Assembly (NCBI GenBank): GCA_019096155.1
Contig: JAHCVI010000004.1
Coordinates: 4,029,308-4,093,307 of the forward strand
From: Staphylotrichum longicolle
Lineage: Eukaryota > Ascomycota > Sordariomycetes > Sordariales > Chaetomiaceae
DNA length: 64,000 nucleotides
Direction: 5' to 3'
A program made the translations under genes and the position numbers. Below the pieces are notes generated by a model. That model saw only the letters and a program-made list of their open reading frames with translations, had not been told where the DNA came from and did not search any database. The first letter of the stretch is position 1; the number at the start of each line of letters is the position of its first letter. Below are positions 11,030 through 21,900 of this stretch, in pieces.

Positions 11030-11150
11030 GGGCGCCAAAGCGAATGCGACGGGCAGAAAGCTGACCCAAAGCTCCAAAGCGAATGCGATAGGCAGAACCG
11101 TTTGAGAGCCTAGGTGCTGGTCGGGGGCCAAAGCGGATGCGATGGGCACA
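11030..11150. repeat. three direct repeats upstream of gene D
   Basis: CCAAAGCGAATGCGA-type 20-bp boxes recur at about 11034, 11075 and 11128, followed each time by (C/T)(G/A)GGCA. They lie 170-280 bp upstream of the gene D ATG, so they could be promoter elements. The gene D frame is also open through them without a stop, so an extended N-terminus cannot be excluded. Confidence 0.45.
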
Positions 11151-11159
11151 AATCACCAG

Positions 11160-12130
11160 TGCCGGGTGTGCAGCTGCCGAGCAGCGGCTCACGCCAAGCC
11201 GCTGCGTTGACTTGTGCTTGTGAATGTGATATAATTCAGTCTCCGAGTTCCCCCGGATTTTTTATTGTCTATGTCTGAGCCCGGTTCAAGCTTGGCGCAC
11301 CCCAGACACTGAGTGCCGCTCTCAAACACTCGGTCCATCATCTGTCGTCCCTGTCGTCCCTCGGGTGGACGCTAACTCTGAAAAAGCCAGCAAGTCTTCG
11401 AGTTGCTGACTTGGCTCCCCCATGACCATGACGCGTCACCGGACTAGACTCACCTGGTTGCGCTGATTCCTAGGTTGTAGACCCTGGCGAGCATGACATG
11501 TCGTTGTTGGCGGAGCGCAAAGAGGGTCATCTTGGCGCCTTGGCAGTCTGGGGGGAATCTGGGGCATGCATTAGCGGCAGCCGCATGTGGAGTGAGCCAA
11601 CCTCACCTCCAACTTTGAAAATGTCGGGGTTCCAGGTCCAACATGTCAACCGTGGCTAAGCGAGGTAGGGAGGGAGGTAGGTAGCCTTGCAGTGCAGTTA
11701 CGTCTTCCCACATTGTAAATGCTAGTGTCTGAATCCCAATGAACCAACTCTCAGTGGCGTCGAGCCAAGTATAGGCGCAGCCAACGGCCGACTCTCACGT
11801 TGCAAAAGCCGCGGCTACAGCAGCTCGGAAAGCGAACACCCAAGTTGTGCCATGCCCGCCGCCTATGGGGCGTTCTGTAATTACGTGATCTTACCCGTCG
11901 ACTTTGCAGCAGTTGGCAAGGGAGTTGTCCGCAGCTCTCGTACCTACATCCGCCACTGCCGAAGTGCGCGCGGCAGATAAAGGATGGCGAACGCGCTCGT
12001 GGTCGCGATATTGATCCTAGGATAACAGGTATCGACACTCATTGTGTCCTCTGTGTTTGCAGAATGTTGATGTTGACCTCTTAAGAGGTTGGGCTGACCC
12101 TTGGCGCCGGGACTGAGGGAAGGGTTAGGT
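11160..12130. other. spacer without recognised gene
   Basis: About 1 kb between the gene D promoter and repeat array 2. Open frames are short and lack motifs on both strands. Confidence 0.4.
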
Positions 12131-12138
12131 GTAGAGAA

Positions 12139-12390
12139 CCAGCGGCATCTGCCGTTGATCCAGGCGGACCAAAGCTCCACATACCGCGCGCCCCCCGGTA
12201 TATGCCAAACTGGGGTGGGTCAAACCAGCGGCATATGTCGTTGATTCAGGTGTGTCAATATCCCGCATACCGTCCAACCGCCGGTATGTGCCAAATTAGG
12301 TCGGAAGACCAGCGGTGTATACCGCTGCCTGAAGCCAGCCACAACTCCACCTACTGTCCGTTCCCCTGTTGGAGAAATTGGGCATCGCAG
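12139..12390. repeat. 85-bp palindromic repeat array 2 (3 units)
   Basis: Tandem units start CCAGCGG at 12139, 12225 and 12309. The cores are at 12141-12156 (AGCGGCATCTGCCGTT), 12227-12242 (AGCGGCATATGTCGTT) and 12311-12326 (AGCGGTGTATACCGCT), spaced 86 and 84 bp. CTCCACATACCG / CCCGCATACCG / CTCCACCTACTG follow each core at a fixed distance. The array lies upstream of gene D and downstream of gene E. Confidence 0.75.
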
Positions 12391-13135
12391 ACATGGCCTC
12401 CTACAACCAAGGTTCTTCCTAGGTACTCCAACCGCCCATCCTGCCTGGGACTCAACGGGTTATACCCAATTTGTCGCAAGGGGCCTCTACATTGTTGCAG
12501 GGTAGAGAGGATTGCGCCGCCCCTTTAGAGCAGCAGCATTGCCCGGCATCGGGTTGAACTCCAATACTCCTGCAGAGTGCCGAGTACACCAACAGCGCGT
12601 CCAGTGCCTGGCCCGGACAGAGGTAACGCAAACAGTAAGCGTGCTCGTGACAGTGCTAGAATCTCCTCTGCCCCGTCAACAGAGCGCAAACCAGGGATGA
12701 CCATGTGTTGAGAGGCCTCAAGTCCTAAGTCAATGTCTCGCAGTTTGTGTCATTAAACCCATAAATAGAACGCTACTCAGGCTCCGTAATCCAATGCCCG
12801 AGGGTGGTGGTTGGATGCACGCTCCCTTCCGAGGAGCGTCTCGTCAAAGGGGAGTTTTAAGACGTCCATTGCCGCCAACACTGCTGAACCATCAATGTTG
12901 GGTACCGACGGGCAGGACTAAGGATTGGGAGGAGAGCCCCGCCGTGCTATCCATGAGACGGTATGGTACTGCAAGACTTATCCCAGAGGCTCGGGATCTA
13001 GGTAGACAGCACACAGGGAGCAGGGTCACAGCGGTCGCGATGGGGGCATGGCAATAGTTACAAGAACGCAGATGAATTGACTAGACTAAACAGGACGCGC
13101 GGCGTTGAGCATTCCGCGCCGGGATGGGCAGCCGC
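12391..13135. other. spacer 3' of gene E, no gene recognised
   Basis: About 750 bp with no convincing coding sequence. Just before the gene E stop, GCAGATGAATTGACTAGACTAAACA resembles in texture the 3' side of gene D (9270-9295) and of gene B (2838-2870). Confidence 0.35.
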
Positions 13136-14606
13136 TCAGCACTGGAGCTTGGCCTGCCAGAGATCAAAGACAACACCAGCCCGCTTGCCCATGGACCCGA
13201 GGTGTTGGTCCGGGTTCTCCCTGAGCCAGCGGACCAGCTCGAGACGCACGTCGTCGCCGTCGCCGGCGAGGCGGTCCACGAAGAGTGCGGCGGCAGCGGG
13301 GAACAAGGTCTCGTAGTAGGCCTCGATATGGGCCCTGTCGTCCTCGGGCGCCAGGCGGTGCACCATGGCGACAGCCAGGCAGCGGAGGCTTGCCCGGGGG
13401 AGGATCAGCCTCTCCGGGTTGGCCGTGGCCCACGCCTCGACCACCTGCAGCGTGCGGTCGACGCTGCCAAAGGGACCAGACGTGAGCTCGAAGAGACGGC
13501 GCACGCTGTCCTCGAGGATCGGCACCGCGATGCCCGTCTTCTCGTACAGGCGGACAATCTCGTCCGCCTCGGCGGGCGAACGGCGACGTCGGTCGGGGCC
13601 CGAGACCTCGTCGTGCCATGCCCACCAGCCAACATTGCGGTGGCGCGCCTCGTCAAGCCCGGTGGCGTGCAGCAGCTCCGCCACCCACCACTTCTCCATT
13701 CTGTCCCTGATGATCGGGACGCTGTAACCGCCCGTCTCGCGGTCTGCGGGCAGCATGCCCTGCAGGCGGAACTTGGTCACGGCGGCGCGATACTTTTTCT
13801 CACGGCCGTCCGCCTCCACGAGCCTACGCAGGCTGGCCGCGTCCCGCTGCACGCCGCGCGTCTTGGCCTTCTCAATCCAGGCCGGCAGGGCAAAGTGGCT
13901 GCCCGCCCGCAGGTCGTAGCACCAGCCGACGAGGTCCATCCACGCCCCGCAGGCAAGCTTCCTGGCCTCGGGCGTGTCCTTGTCCACCCGCCAGCGGAGG
14001 GTGAGCGAGTATGCGGCGCGACGCTCCACGCGCACCACAAGAGGCGACGCCCACGGACTCACCGCGCCGTCGACCAGGCCCGGGATCAGCGCGTCCACCG
14101 AGACGATACTCGGCGGGAGCGTGATGCACCACTCGGTAATGCCAAGATCCTGCGTGTCCAAAAAGTCCAGCGTCTGCCAGAGGTCCGTGGGTATGTCTTG
14201 GACCGTCGCCGCTTGCTCCCTCTCCCTCCTCCTCCTCTCCAGGACGCGGGCCCGGTAGGGCTCGTACTCGGGGCAGCTGGGGCCGCCAGTTGATGGCTTG
14301 GGGAACCGGCGGCGGAACTCGTCCTCTTCGTCGGGAACTGCGAGTGGTTAGCTGGCTGCCGAGCATCTGGGGTGCCGACTTACAGTATGAGAGCCACACC
14401 TTGGCGTCAACGCGCCAGTGCAGCCAGTCTGCCGACATGCGCGGCCGGTCGTCGGCCTCTGCCCGCGCGAGGACCATGGGCGGCACCTCATCTTCGAGCT
14501 GCCGCGCCACGGCGGCGAGCGAGTACTCTGTCCTGGACCGAATCTCGTCCAGGATCGCATCGCGCCGTGCGCGAGACACATCTGACAGCGGAGAAGACGA
14601 CGCCAT
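13136..14606 (-). CDS. orphan protein, 474 aa, one intron (gene E)
   Basis: Two exons, complement(join(13136..14337,14384..14606)). Exon 1 encodes MASSSPLSDVSRARRDAILD and ends ...DAKVWLSY. A 46-nt intron (14338-14383) has a perfect GTAAGT donor, GCTAAC branch site and CAG acceptor. Splicing joins it in frame to FPDEEDEFRRRFPKPST... and the long second exon, ending VVFDLWQAKLQC. Total 1425 nt, 474 residues. No known domain is recognised. The protein is helical, Trp- and Arg-rich, with segments such as LPRASLRCLAVAMVHRLAPE. There is no signal peptide or membrane span. It is divergent from gene F over 302 bp. The textbook intron shows that at least this member of the B-H set is a genuine nuclear gene. 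Confidence 0.8.
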
Positions 14607-14908
14607 TAATTTTGCCGACTCGGGAAGGGAAATGGTTGTCTTTGGTGTGTCGTGGTGTGTTTCTTTTGTTTTTTTGTGGTTGGTTTCCTTGAGTTGAGAG
14701 CGGGTCTGCCGTCAACAAAGCTCCAAGCTCACTGTCAGGTCACTTTCCAGTTTCCAGCTTCCAGACAGCTGGTCCAAGCACACGGAGCCATCGTCAAATT
14801 CTTGCTCAGAGACCAACTTGCCTTGCCAACACGAGAACAAAACCCCATCGCGCTCCTCAACCCGTCCTCTCTCAACCCGTGGTGCTCCTCAGCCAGTGAC
14901 GCTCCCCC
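14607..14908. promoter_or_regulatory. divergent promoter of genes E and F
   Basis: 302-bp intergenic region between two divergent ATGs. It contains a T-rich stretch near 14660-14685. No palindromic 85-bp unit lies here. Confidence 0.45.
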
Positions 14909-16295
14909 ATGGCTCTCCCCGAGACCAAGTCGGCGACCCTGCCGGCCATTGAGGGCACGCGCCTGCAGATGGTGCAGGCAATTAACTCGTCTGGCCCAAT
15001 GGCCAACTACCGCCTCTTCGTCCAACTCCCACAGATCTTGGCCGAGTCGGCGAACCACACCAACGCCACGATGAAGAAGACGCTGGAGACACACCGCAAG
15101 AACCGTGGCAAGGTTCTGGTGCTCCTCAACGTGATCCCCGCGCCGGTGCGCAACTCGTCTCGTGCTAGGGACGCTGGCGCACGACATGTACGACGCAAAG
15201 CCGTCGTATGACGCGTCGTATCCTGGCGTGTACGCGGTGGGGATTGCGATCAAGGGGCGCAACGGGGCGTTCCTCAACATTGAAGAGCTCGACGAACTCT
15301 GCTACTCAATGCGCAGATACTGCCAGGGCTGGGCGGCCTGGGACAGGCACGACGGCGACGTGAACCAGATGACCCTTTTTGAGAGGGTCTTGGTGCGCCA
15401 TGTCGCCGCGGTCGACGAGCAGTACCGAGGAGCCAGCGACGACAACAAACCCCAGTTCGTCAACAATACGACCATCCACGAGAAGGCACTTGTCTACGTG
15501 GAGCAGCTGAAAAAGAGGGCCAACAGCACGCGGGCCTTGGACCTCACCAGAAAGGTGCCGCAGCACCAGTCACCCATCTACGTCGGGTGCAGCGCCAAGC
15601 CCGTCCAGAACCGCATGGTCCAGCACCACCCCAGGAGCGGCCTCAAGAACTCGAACCCCCTGCTGGCGCTGACGGTGAGCTGCATCAAGCACAGATTCCC
15701 CCTCCTCGAGCCCGAGACGGTCGCGGTGCCCGTCATGCCGACCTGGACGTGGCAGCAGCTCGCCGTTGGCGAACAGCTCGTCACGGCCCTCGCGAGCTCC
15801 ATGTTTTACGAGGGCGGGCTCAACATTGTCCAGGCGGGCGCACACGCTGGGATTGACGATGCCGGCGCCGAGGGCCACGTGTTCGGCGACCAGACCTTCT
15901 TTGTGGACAACATGGCCGCCACGCTGCACGAGCACACCCTGTACAAGCAGATGCAGGAGGACCTGGAGGATCTGGAGGGGCTCTTTGATGGCTCGCAGGA
16001 GGCCGAGATTGCCGACCTCGAAGAGGAGCACCGTGCGCTGGGCGAGGCGCAGGGCGAGTACGCCGTCGTTCTGGAGAGGGAGCGCGCCTGGCATGCGGAG
16101 GCCAAGCAGCACGAAGCGTCCTTGATCGAACAGCAGATTCAGATCCGCAGGGTCCGCCGCCTGCTCCGCGCCCACAGGGAGAAGCTCGCCGCTGCAAAGA
16201 CCGGTGAGGAGGACAGGGACAGCGGTGCGGGGCTTCCGTCGGTCGAGGTGGACATGAGCTCCGATATCCCCTCGTCCAGTCCAGTCCGTAGATAA
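14909..16295 (+). CDS. possible GIY-YIG-like protein with C-terminal coiled coil (gene F), one frame change
   Basis: The coding frame from ATG 14909 (MALPETKSATLPAIEGTRLQ) runs to about 15160. Coding then continues in the +1 frame (LGTLAHDMYDAKPSYDASYP) to the stop at 16293-16295. One extra base near 15155-15165, or a weak 64-nt intron (GTGGCA...GCTAG, about 15104-15167), would reconcile them. The second part has YPGVYAVGIAIKG, then SPIYVGCSAKPVQNRMVQHH about 130 residues later, an invariant-looking Arg/His, and VGEQLVTAL further on. The order GVY...YVG...R..H...E resembles a GIY-YIG nuclease with a long insert, but this is an inference by eye. The last 100 residues are an Glu/Arg-rich coiled coil with an acidic Ser-rich tail. 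Divergent from gene E. Confidence 0.6.
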
Positions 16296-16368
16296 TGTGA
16301 TTGTGTGAGGATCGTGACTTGTTGACTGCTTGACGTGACTGATTGACTATTTGCCTTGGCTTGACTAA

Positions 16369-16650
16369 CTATTTGTGTCCACTGCTCGACGTGATCGTGA
16401 CCTGCGTAGACAGTGGTAGCGTTGTCGGCTCGTCACCCATCCCATCCTGGTACGCAAACCAACCAATAAAATCCCGCTCTTGAGGTGTCAAGAGGCAATT
16501 GGCATTGGCTTCGGTGTTGTCTGCTGTAAACCCCTCCACGAGAGCGCGCAGCACTCGACGATCCGTCCTTAGGTCGCCTCGAGCAAAGACTGTGCCATGT
16601 GCTCGGAACTGTCCGTCCTGGGCTCGCTGAATGCCTGACAGCAGGGACAC
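16369..16650 (-). CDS. possible small ORF, antisense downstream of gene F
   Basis: A 93-residue frame (MSLLSGIQRAQDGQFRAHGT...). Its composition is mildly coding-like, and an upstream Cys-rich stretch in a neighbouring frame (CIGCQSERCPCC, about 16630-16670) could be part of a decayed zinc-binding protein. No homology is recognised. It may be chance. Confidence 0.2.
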   Translation of the reverse strand: MSLLSGIQRAQDGQFRAHGTVFARGDLRTDRRVLRALVEGFTADNTEANANCLLTPQERDFIGWFAYQDGMGDEPTTLPLSTQVTITSSSGHK

Positions 16651-16744
16651 CTTTCACTCTGACACCCAATGCAGTTGTTTATTTCCCGTGCTCCATCTTC
16701 CCAAGCCCGTCTTTCTGAGGTACCTTTTGTGAAATGCCAAAACC

Positions 16745-16844
16745 TCCGTCTGCCCAAGCTTGTCCATGTGATCCGATCCTTTCCCGTCTCATTGACTGCC
16801 TCTGGTGACTTGTCCAAAGTCCGTCTGCCCAAGCTTGTCCATGT
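16745..16844 (+). repeat. 25-bp direct repeat, 75-bp spacing
   Basis: An identical 25-mer beginning TCCGTCTGCCCAAGCTTGTC occurs at 16745-16769 and 16820-16844. It lies between genes F and G in a pyrimidine-rich spacer. Function unknown; possibly a short tandem duplication. Confidence 0.7.
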
Positions 16845-17578
16845 AACCCCCAATATCGTTTCCTATCGACATCGCACCGTGTGACTCGTCTGATATCCAT
16901 GCTGCCTAGTAGAGCCCTTAAGAAGGTTGTCTTTTAGCCCAGATGTGTTGACGGGGAGGCAAAGGCCCAAGGGAGAAATGACAGTGCTTGTAAAGTATTG
17001 TAGCAAGGCGCGGCGATGGGGATGGCGTGTGCGAGATCAGCGATATATCCTTGGAGGTTGTGGAACGCCGGCGTGTGGCTGCCGGATGTGGGAGTTGTGG
17101 ACAGCGCGCAGTCTCCTGTCAGTGGAATCCCGTCAATGTTCTGATTGGGACTGTCATGGGGGGAGGCTTACTCTTGCTCGCCCGGCAAAACTGAGGTGAA
17201 GGACAGGCTCTGGGCAGGCCGAGCGTCGAGATTCTGATCTGCACACCTTGCCAGGGGGGGGATGGACGTCCCTTCTTGCACTTACCCATGGTGGCCCAGT
17301 GAGTGTCTTGGTCGATGTCGATTGGGGTGGGAAGAGCACATGGCAGCGGTTCGACTTGTCACTCTGGGGAGGGTCGTAGGTGAGAAATGGTTGGCTGCTT
17401 GCTGGCGCACGAGGTGACGGGGACGGCCCGCAGCAAACAAGTGAGTGCACTGGCACAGCGGCAAGAACCCCTACGCAAACAAAAACAAAAAGCAACCAAC
17501 TTCTACTGGCCAGCAACGCAAGCTCACTGGAACACCACAACCACAAAGAGAACTGCCCATGCAGCGCCCACCAACGAC

Positions 17579-19636
17579 ATGGCGAACCACAATCTCACCA
17601 AGTTTATGAGCGATGCGCGCGACCGTCGCTACAGCGTGGCACACATCCAGGGCCCTCCTGGCAGCGGAAAGAGCACCGAAGTGGTGCGGGAGCTCTGGTC
17701 GCTGGTCGCTGCGGATCCAGACATGATCATGATTTACATGCAGCCGACCGAGGCGTAGGCCGATCTCCTGCGGAAGCATTTTGTCGCGTCCGGCGATGCC
17801 AACCTGGCCAAGGCGCTTAGCGACGGCCGGCTCAAGCTCTGGTCGTTCGCCACGGCGGTTGGCTGGATCGTCAACGTCAAGAAGCCCGCCGATCTGGGAG
17901 CCAAGGCGCTCCTGTGTATGGACTTGGAGCCGTCGCCTACGGCATTCGGCGAATTCTTACTCTCGTCCTTCCTGGAGCTGGGCATCCAGGCGTACGGCGC
18001 AGGCACCGACCTGTGCCACGCCTTGGTCACGGTGGGCTCGCTCCGGCACCGCTTCCCGTCCTTCGAGCCGTTTGCGACGCCGGCTATTATCACTACAACT
18101 GGCGTCAAGATTCCGGCCGTAGAGGTGGTGTGCGATAGCTTCACGCTCGCGTCTATCGTGAGACGGATGCTCGCGGCGCTAGAGCCCGACACGCCCAACG
18201 GGCCCGCCGGCGTCGCCCTTCTCTACCTGACCGGCGACGATTACGAACGGTTCTGGCGCCTCCCAGTCATGCAGGGAGTGCTGGCAGACGTGACCATCAC
18301 GAGCGTGACGACCAGGATGCTGAGCAGCCCGGTTCTCCTCGCCGACGCCATCAGCACGGCCGGCAACAGGCCCAAGTTCCTCCACATCACCCTGGGCGCC
18401 CGGATCACCCTGCCGTTCCGGACCGTCCGCGCCATTGTTAGTAGCAGATTCAAGATCGCGCGGACGCTGGATGGCCCCTCTGGACTGTACGGTCCAAAGC
18501 CTATGCCCATCAGCATTCAGGAGCTCGACATCCACTAGGGCCACACAGCATAGGCGCTCAAGCAGGGCTCCAAGGTCATCCTGGCCGAGCTTGATCTCGA
18601 TGAGCTCGAGCCCGAGATGCCCGAGCGGCCGGCGCCCCTGGCCTATAGTGCCGAGCTCCTTCCCCTCGCTCTCTTGGGATGCCATAGGTGGCTAGATCGT
18701 GCCCTCGACGATATGCCGTACTGGTTTCTCTACGGTTGCGCTAAGAGCAAGTGGCTCGAGGCTGCCTGTAGACTGCGGGCTATGGGCATGCTCTAGCTCG
18801 AGTATGACGCGAGCAAGCCCCAGACTTTGACGGCCATTGGCTGTAGGGTGGCGGGCTGGCTGCCGCTCGTTAGAACCTGGCGCGTCGCCTTCTTCCTCGC
18901 CTACATTAAGGACAATGGAAAGATGTCGGTGCTCGAGCAGCGCGTCTTTGTTCGCCTCGCGGCCATTATCGAGCTCGAGGTGCCCCTGGCCGTCGAAAAC
19001 ATGTCGGCGCGCGCCATGCGGGACATGGTCGGTAATAAATGCGGTCCCGCGGCCTCGATGGTGTATTACGGCCAGCTCTGGGTCGCCTTGTCGCTCTGGG
19101 AGCGCCATAGGAGGATGGAGAATAACTTTGCCGGCACGAGCGAGGAAGCCCAGCTCGTCGTGGGCCAAGTCACGCTCAACAACTCGGTCGCCATCAACGA
19201 AATGGTGCTCCGGCTCGAGCGTGTCCTGTAGCTGCCCCCGGCTACCGACGAGGAGATGGACCAGCCGCTGTCCTCGGCCGGCCTCCTGTGGATCTAGTAG
19301 GCCCTCGTCGACGCTTGGCTGACCAACGTGATTGGCATTCCTGGCCGCTGGTCGTCGGCGCAGCCTGACTCGCCGCCTCTAAGGTGCATCGCCAACGGCG
19401 ATCCCGTCGTTATTGACGAGGCCGAGGAGGTCATCTACCTTCCCGTCCTGCGGTAGAACCGCCAGCTCGATGCCACCGCCATCGCACTGGAGATCCTCCT
19501 GCCCGTGACCGGGCCCCGAGCCGTGAACTTGGTCGTCATCGACGGGCGGACCACCTAGCGCGTTATGGAGAGAATGGGCACTGCCACTGCGCTTGATGCC
19601 CTTAGGAGCGTTTACGCTCACCCCGCTAGGCGTTAG
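17579..19636 (+). pseudogene. SF1-helicase-like gene broken by nine in-frame TAG codons (gene G)
   Basis: One frame runs from ATG 17579 to TAG 19634-19636 (685 codons). It is interrupted only by TAG, at 17756, 18536, 18551, 18794, 19229, 19295, 19298, 19454 and 19556, with no TAA, no TGA and no frameshift. The N-terminus has a Walker A motif HIQGPPGSGKST (residues about 23-33). A candidate motif II is CMDLEP. A motif V-like segment (ISIQELDIH, stop, GHTA) has its stop where superfamily 1 helicases have the Q of QG. Motif VI is not clear. Stops replace Gln or Trp codons and the rest is GC-rich and intact, as after light RIP of a duplicated gene. Motif I only 25 residues from the start is unusual for cellular UPF1/DNA2-type helicases. 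Helicase assignment rests on motif I and the QG region. Confidence 0.6.
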
Positions 19637-19740
19637 AGTAGCTCAACTTACTTGCTCGTGCAATGTCCCTGTGTCCTTTCTTGTTCAACCCTGCTTCGCC
19701 TCTGTGACATGACTTTGTGAAATGCAATCTGACTGTCCTC

Positions 19741-19775
19741 CCCAACCTGTGCCATGCTCCCCTCGACTCCCCCTC
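19741..19775 (+). repeat. shared 3'-flank box downstream of gene G
   Basis: TGCCATGCTCCCCTCGAC at 19750-19767 is the exact reverse complement of 2681-2698. Each lies downstream of its gene in the sense direction (gene G here, gene B there). Flanking sequence is also pyrimidine-rich in sense in both places. Confidence 0.6.
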
Positions 19776-20374
19776 GTGCGCCTGCTCGCAAGTCCCGGTC
19801 CTCGCGCCTCAGCTGCATAGCTCTGATAGTCGATTTCCATGCATTTGCTTGCGTTATCCTACACTCCCTCGCCACTTCCTCGGCTTTACTGAGCAAGGCC
19901 TCTTCACTGACACGAAAGTGCGGTGCCCCGACGACTTCGGAGATGGTCGAGATGAAGTTGTGAAGGAGAGAAATGTAGATTTGTCTTGTCTTTGGCGAAG
20001 ATGTCCTCGAGAAGTCTCCGTTTCTTCGCCATGCAAGAGCTCTTGCCGGGAGTGGATGCTTGTGTGGGTATGCCATTTGCAGCGCTACCCTCGGTGCAAA
20101 GCTGCCAGGCCAGCTCTGGGCCGCGGTCGCTGGTATTAACACCGATCTGCAGCGGGCCGTCGGAGTGCACCTCAGCAGGCTAAAGGCGTCAGCACCTCCC
20201 GTGGGCTTATCCCTAAGGCAAGCGACTGCTGGTGGACGGCCTCGCGATTGTCCTGGAAATCTACCGCTTGGTGTTGATTGGCGAGTAAACACGATGGATT
20301 GCTGTTGGGCTTAGGCCTCGGCGGCGCCTCCGACTTTAGAGATGCGGGCCGGAACCGCCGGATTCACATCAGGT

Positions 20375-20415
20375 GATGACCAGCACTTCAAGTCTGCGCA
20401 TCATCTCCAAGAGGG
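20375..20415 (+). repeat. decayed shared segment, copy 1
   Basis: GATGACCAGCACTTCAAGTC TGCGCATCA aligns with GTTGACCAGTACCTCAAGTT TGCGCATCA at 24403-24431. Both can be read in frame as D/V-DQ-(H/Y)-(F/L)-K-(S/F)-A-H-(H/Q). Copy 1 is followed by a coding-like coiled-coil fragment (RLKSGNVALQAEIAAAKEM, about 20463-20520). This is probably a relic of a duplicated coiled-coil gene. Confidence 0.4.
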
Positions 20416-20659
20416 GTCAGCACACGAGATGTGCGTAGGGCAGCCTCTGAGTCTTTGTGAACTCGAGGCTGAAGAGCGGCAATGTCGCGCTCCAAGCCGA
20501 GATTGCCGCAGCCAAGGAGATGACCGGCACTTCCTCGTCCTTCAATTCTATATATCACGCATATTCACAGAACTGTCCTCACCGAGACGACGCCCCTCTA
20601 GGAGCGCGGTGCGTCCTGGTCATCAGGAAAGAAAGGGGTCGTGATCTGACGCGTGCCTA

Positions 20660-20880
20660 GGCATGCCAGGTTGTCAGCGGTACATTGAGTTTTGGCAGGG
20701 TGTGGTGAGCGGTAGATACCGCTCCTACAAGGCTGCCGAAACCCTATATACTGGAGGTGCAACGGCATAAGAGGTTTTAGGCGGGCATGGATGGCGGCAT
20801 ATACCGCTGTCAGTCTCGCGCTAAAAGTCCACATAGCGGGTGCACAACGGCATGTGCAATTTTCGGTGGGCATCTCCAGC
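20660..20880. repeat. 85-bp palindromic repeat array 3 (2 cores)
   Basis: Cores at 20708-20723 (AGCGGTAGATACCGCT) and 20793-20808 (GGCGGCATATACCGCT), spaced exactly 85 bp. Both are preceded by the GTTTTGGCAGG / GTTTTAGGCGGG box. The second is followed by AAAAGTCCACATAGCG. Partial unit ends extend on both sides. Confidence 0.75.
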
Positions 20881-21900
20881 GCGCGTCCGTCTTTGGCTGA
20901 ACCTCTGTCCCCTCGCCATGGATACTATTCATCATCATCATGGAGCTCTTGACTCCTTGGACGAAGTCACAGGTCGACACTTCACAAATCCTTTCCTCTT
21001 CACTGTGGTGTCACCTCTGCCCTATCCCGGCTCTCTTCCTCCGACCTGCTAGCGTCCCACCGCAAACCGCACTTTTGCATACTCCTTTTGACGGCCGCTA
21101 ATTCAATGGCACGGACTGGACTGGTGCAGTGAGTTATGTCAAATTGCAGATAGTACGGGGAGCCCAGGACCTCGTTCCAGCGTCTTGCCCGGCGGGTCCA
21201 GATCCGGAGAGCGCCCACTTACATAGTCGCCGAACTGGGTGGTGGCCTTGCCGAAGACGATGCGGCGGCTGGACATCATCTACCACATCCTAGCTGCCTG
21301 CGTCGTTCACACCCAGGCTTAGGCGAGGAGGCATTCCTGGTGAAATGGACCTGCCCGCCTGCGGCGCTCACATCCGGGCGAGGACGCATTCCTAGAGCAT
21401 CTAACCCTTTGTCTCGTTGTTCAACTAGGCTCTGGTAGAGTGTAGCTGCTCCTGCGAATATTCAAACTGGCCTGAGACCCCGCGCGTAGTTCTGCATTTG
21501 CACTCAGCGGTAGATGCCCTCTCAAAGTTTATGAGGAGATCGTCTTGAGGCGATTGTAAATCCAGCTTGCACTGTTGATTTAAGAGGGGCTGCCGAAGCT
21601 GAATGCAAACCAACAAGTGCCCACAAGCCTTGATTCAGGTTGGGCAAAGTACTCAAGTCTCGTGTCACATTTACCCCTGGGCATGCACGTTGTGATTCCC
21701 CAAGTCGTACAAGTGCCGAGGTTCAAAGTGTCTTGAGACTCCAGCTTCTCGTCCCCCAAGTATCTCAGCATCGTAGCTCGCCAAGTCTTTGAGATCCTCA
21801 ATCCCAGATCCGAGCCTAAGGTAGTCTACTTGTCGGATCTGGACCGAGATGAGGAGTTGTGATCTGCTGCTCAGCCAAGTTTCGGCGTCTTGGCAGTGCA
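20881..21900. other. spacer, no gene recognised
   Basis: About 1 kb between arrays 3 and 4. A CCCGGGCGAGGACGCATTCCT-like segment is duplicated loosely at about 21310-21340 and 21370-21395. No coding sequence is supported. Confidence 0.35.

Noticed and set aside
19648..20292. 214-residue minus-strand frame downstream of gene G
   Set aside because: Overlaps the shared 3'-flank box; parts look helical, but no family and no supported start.
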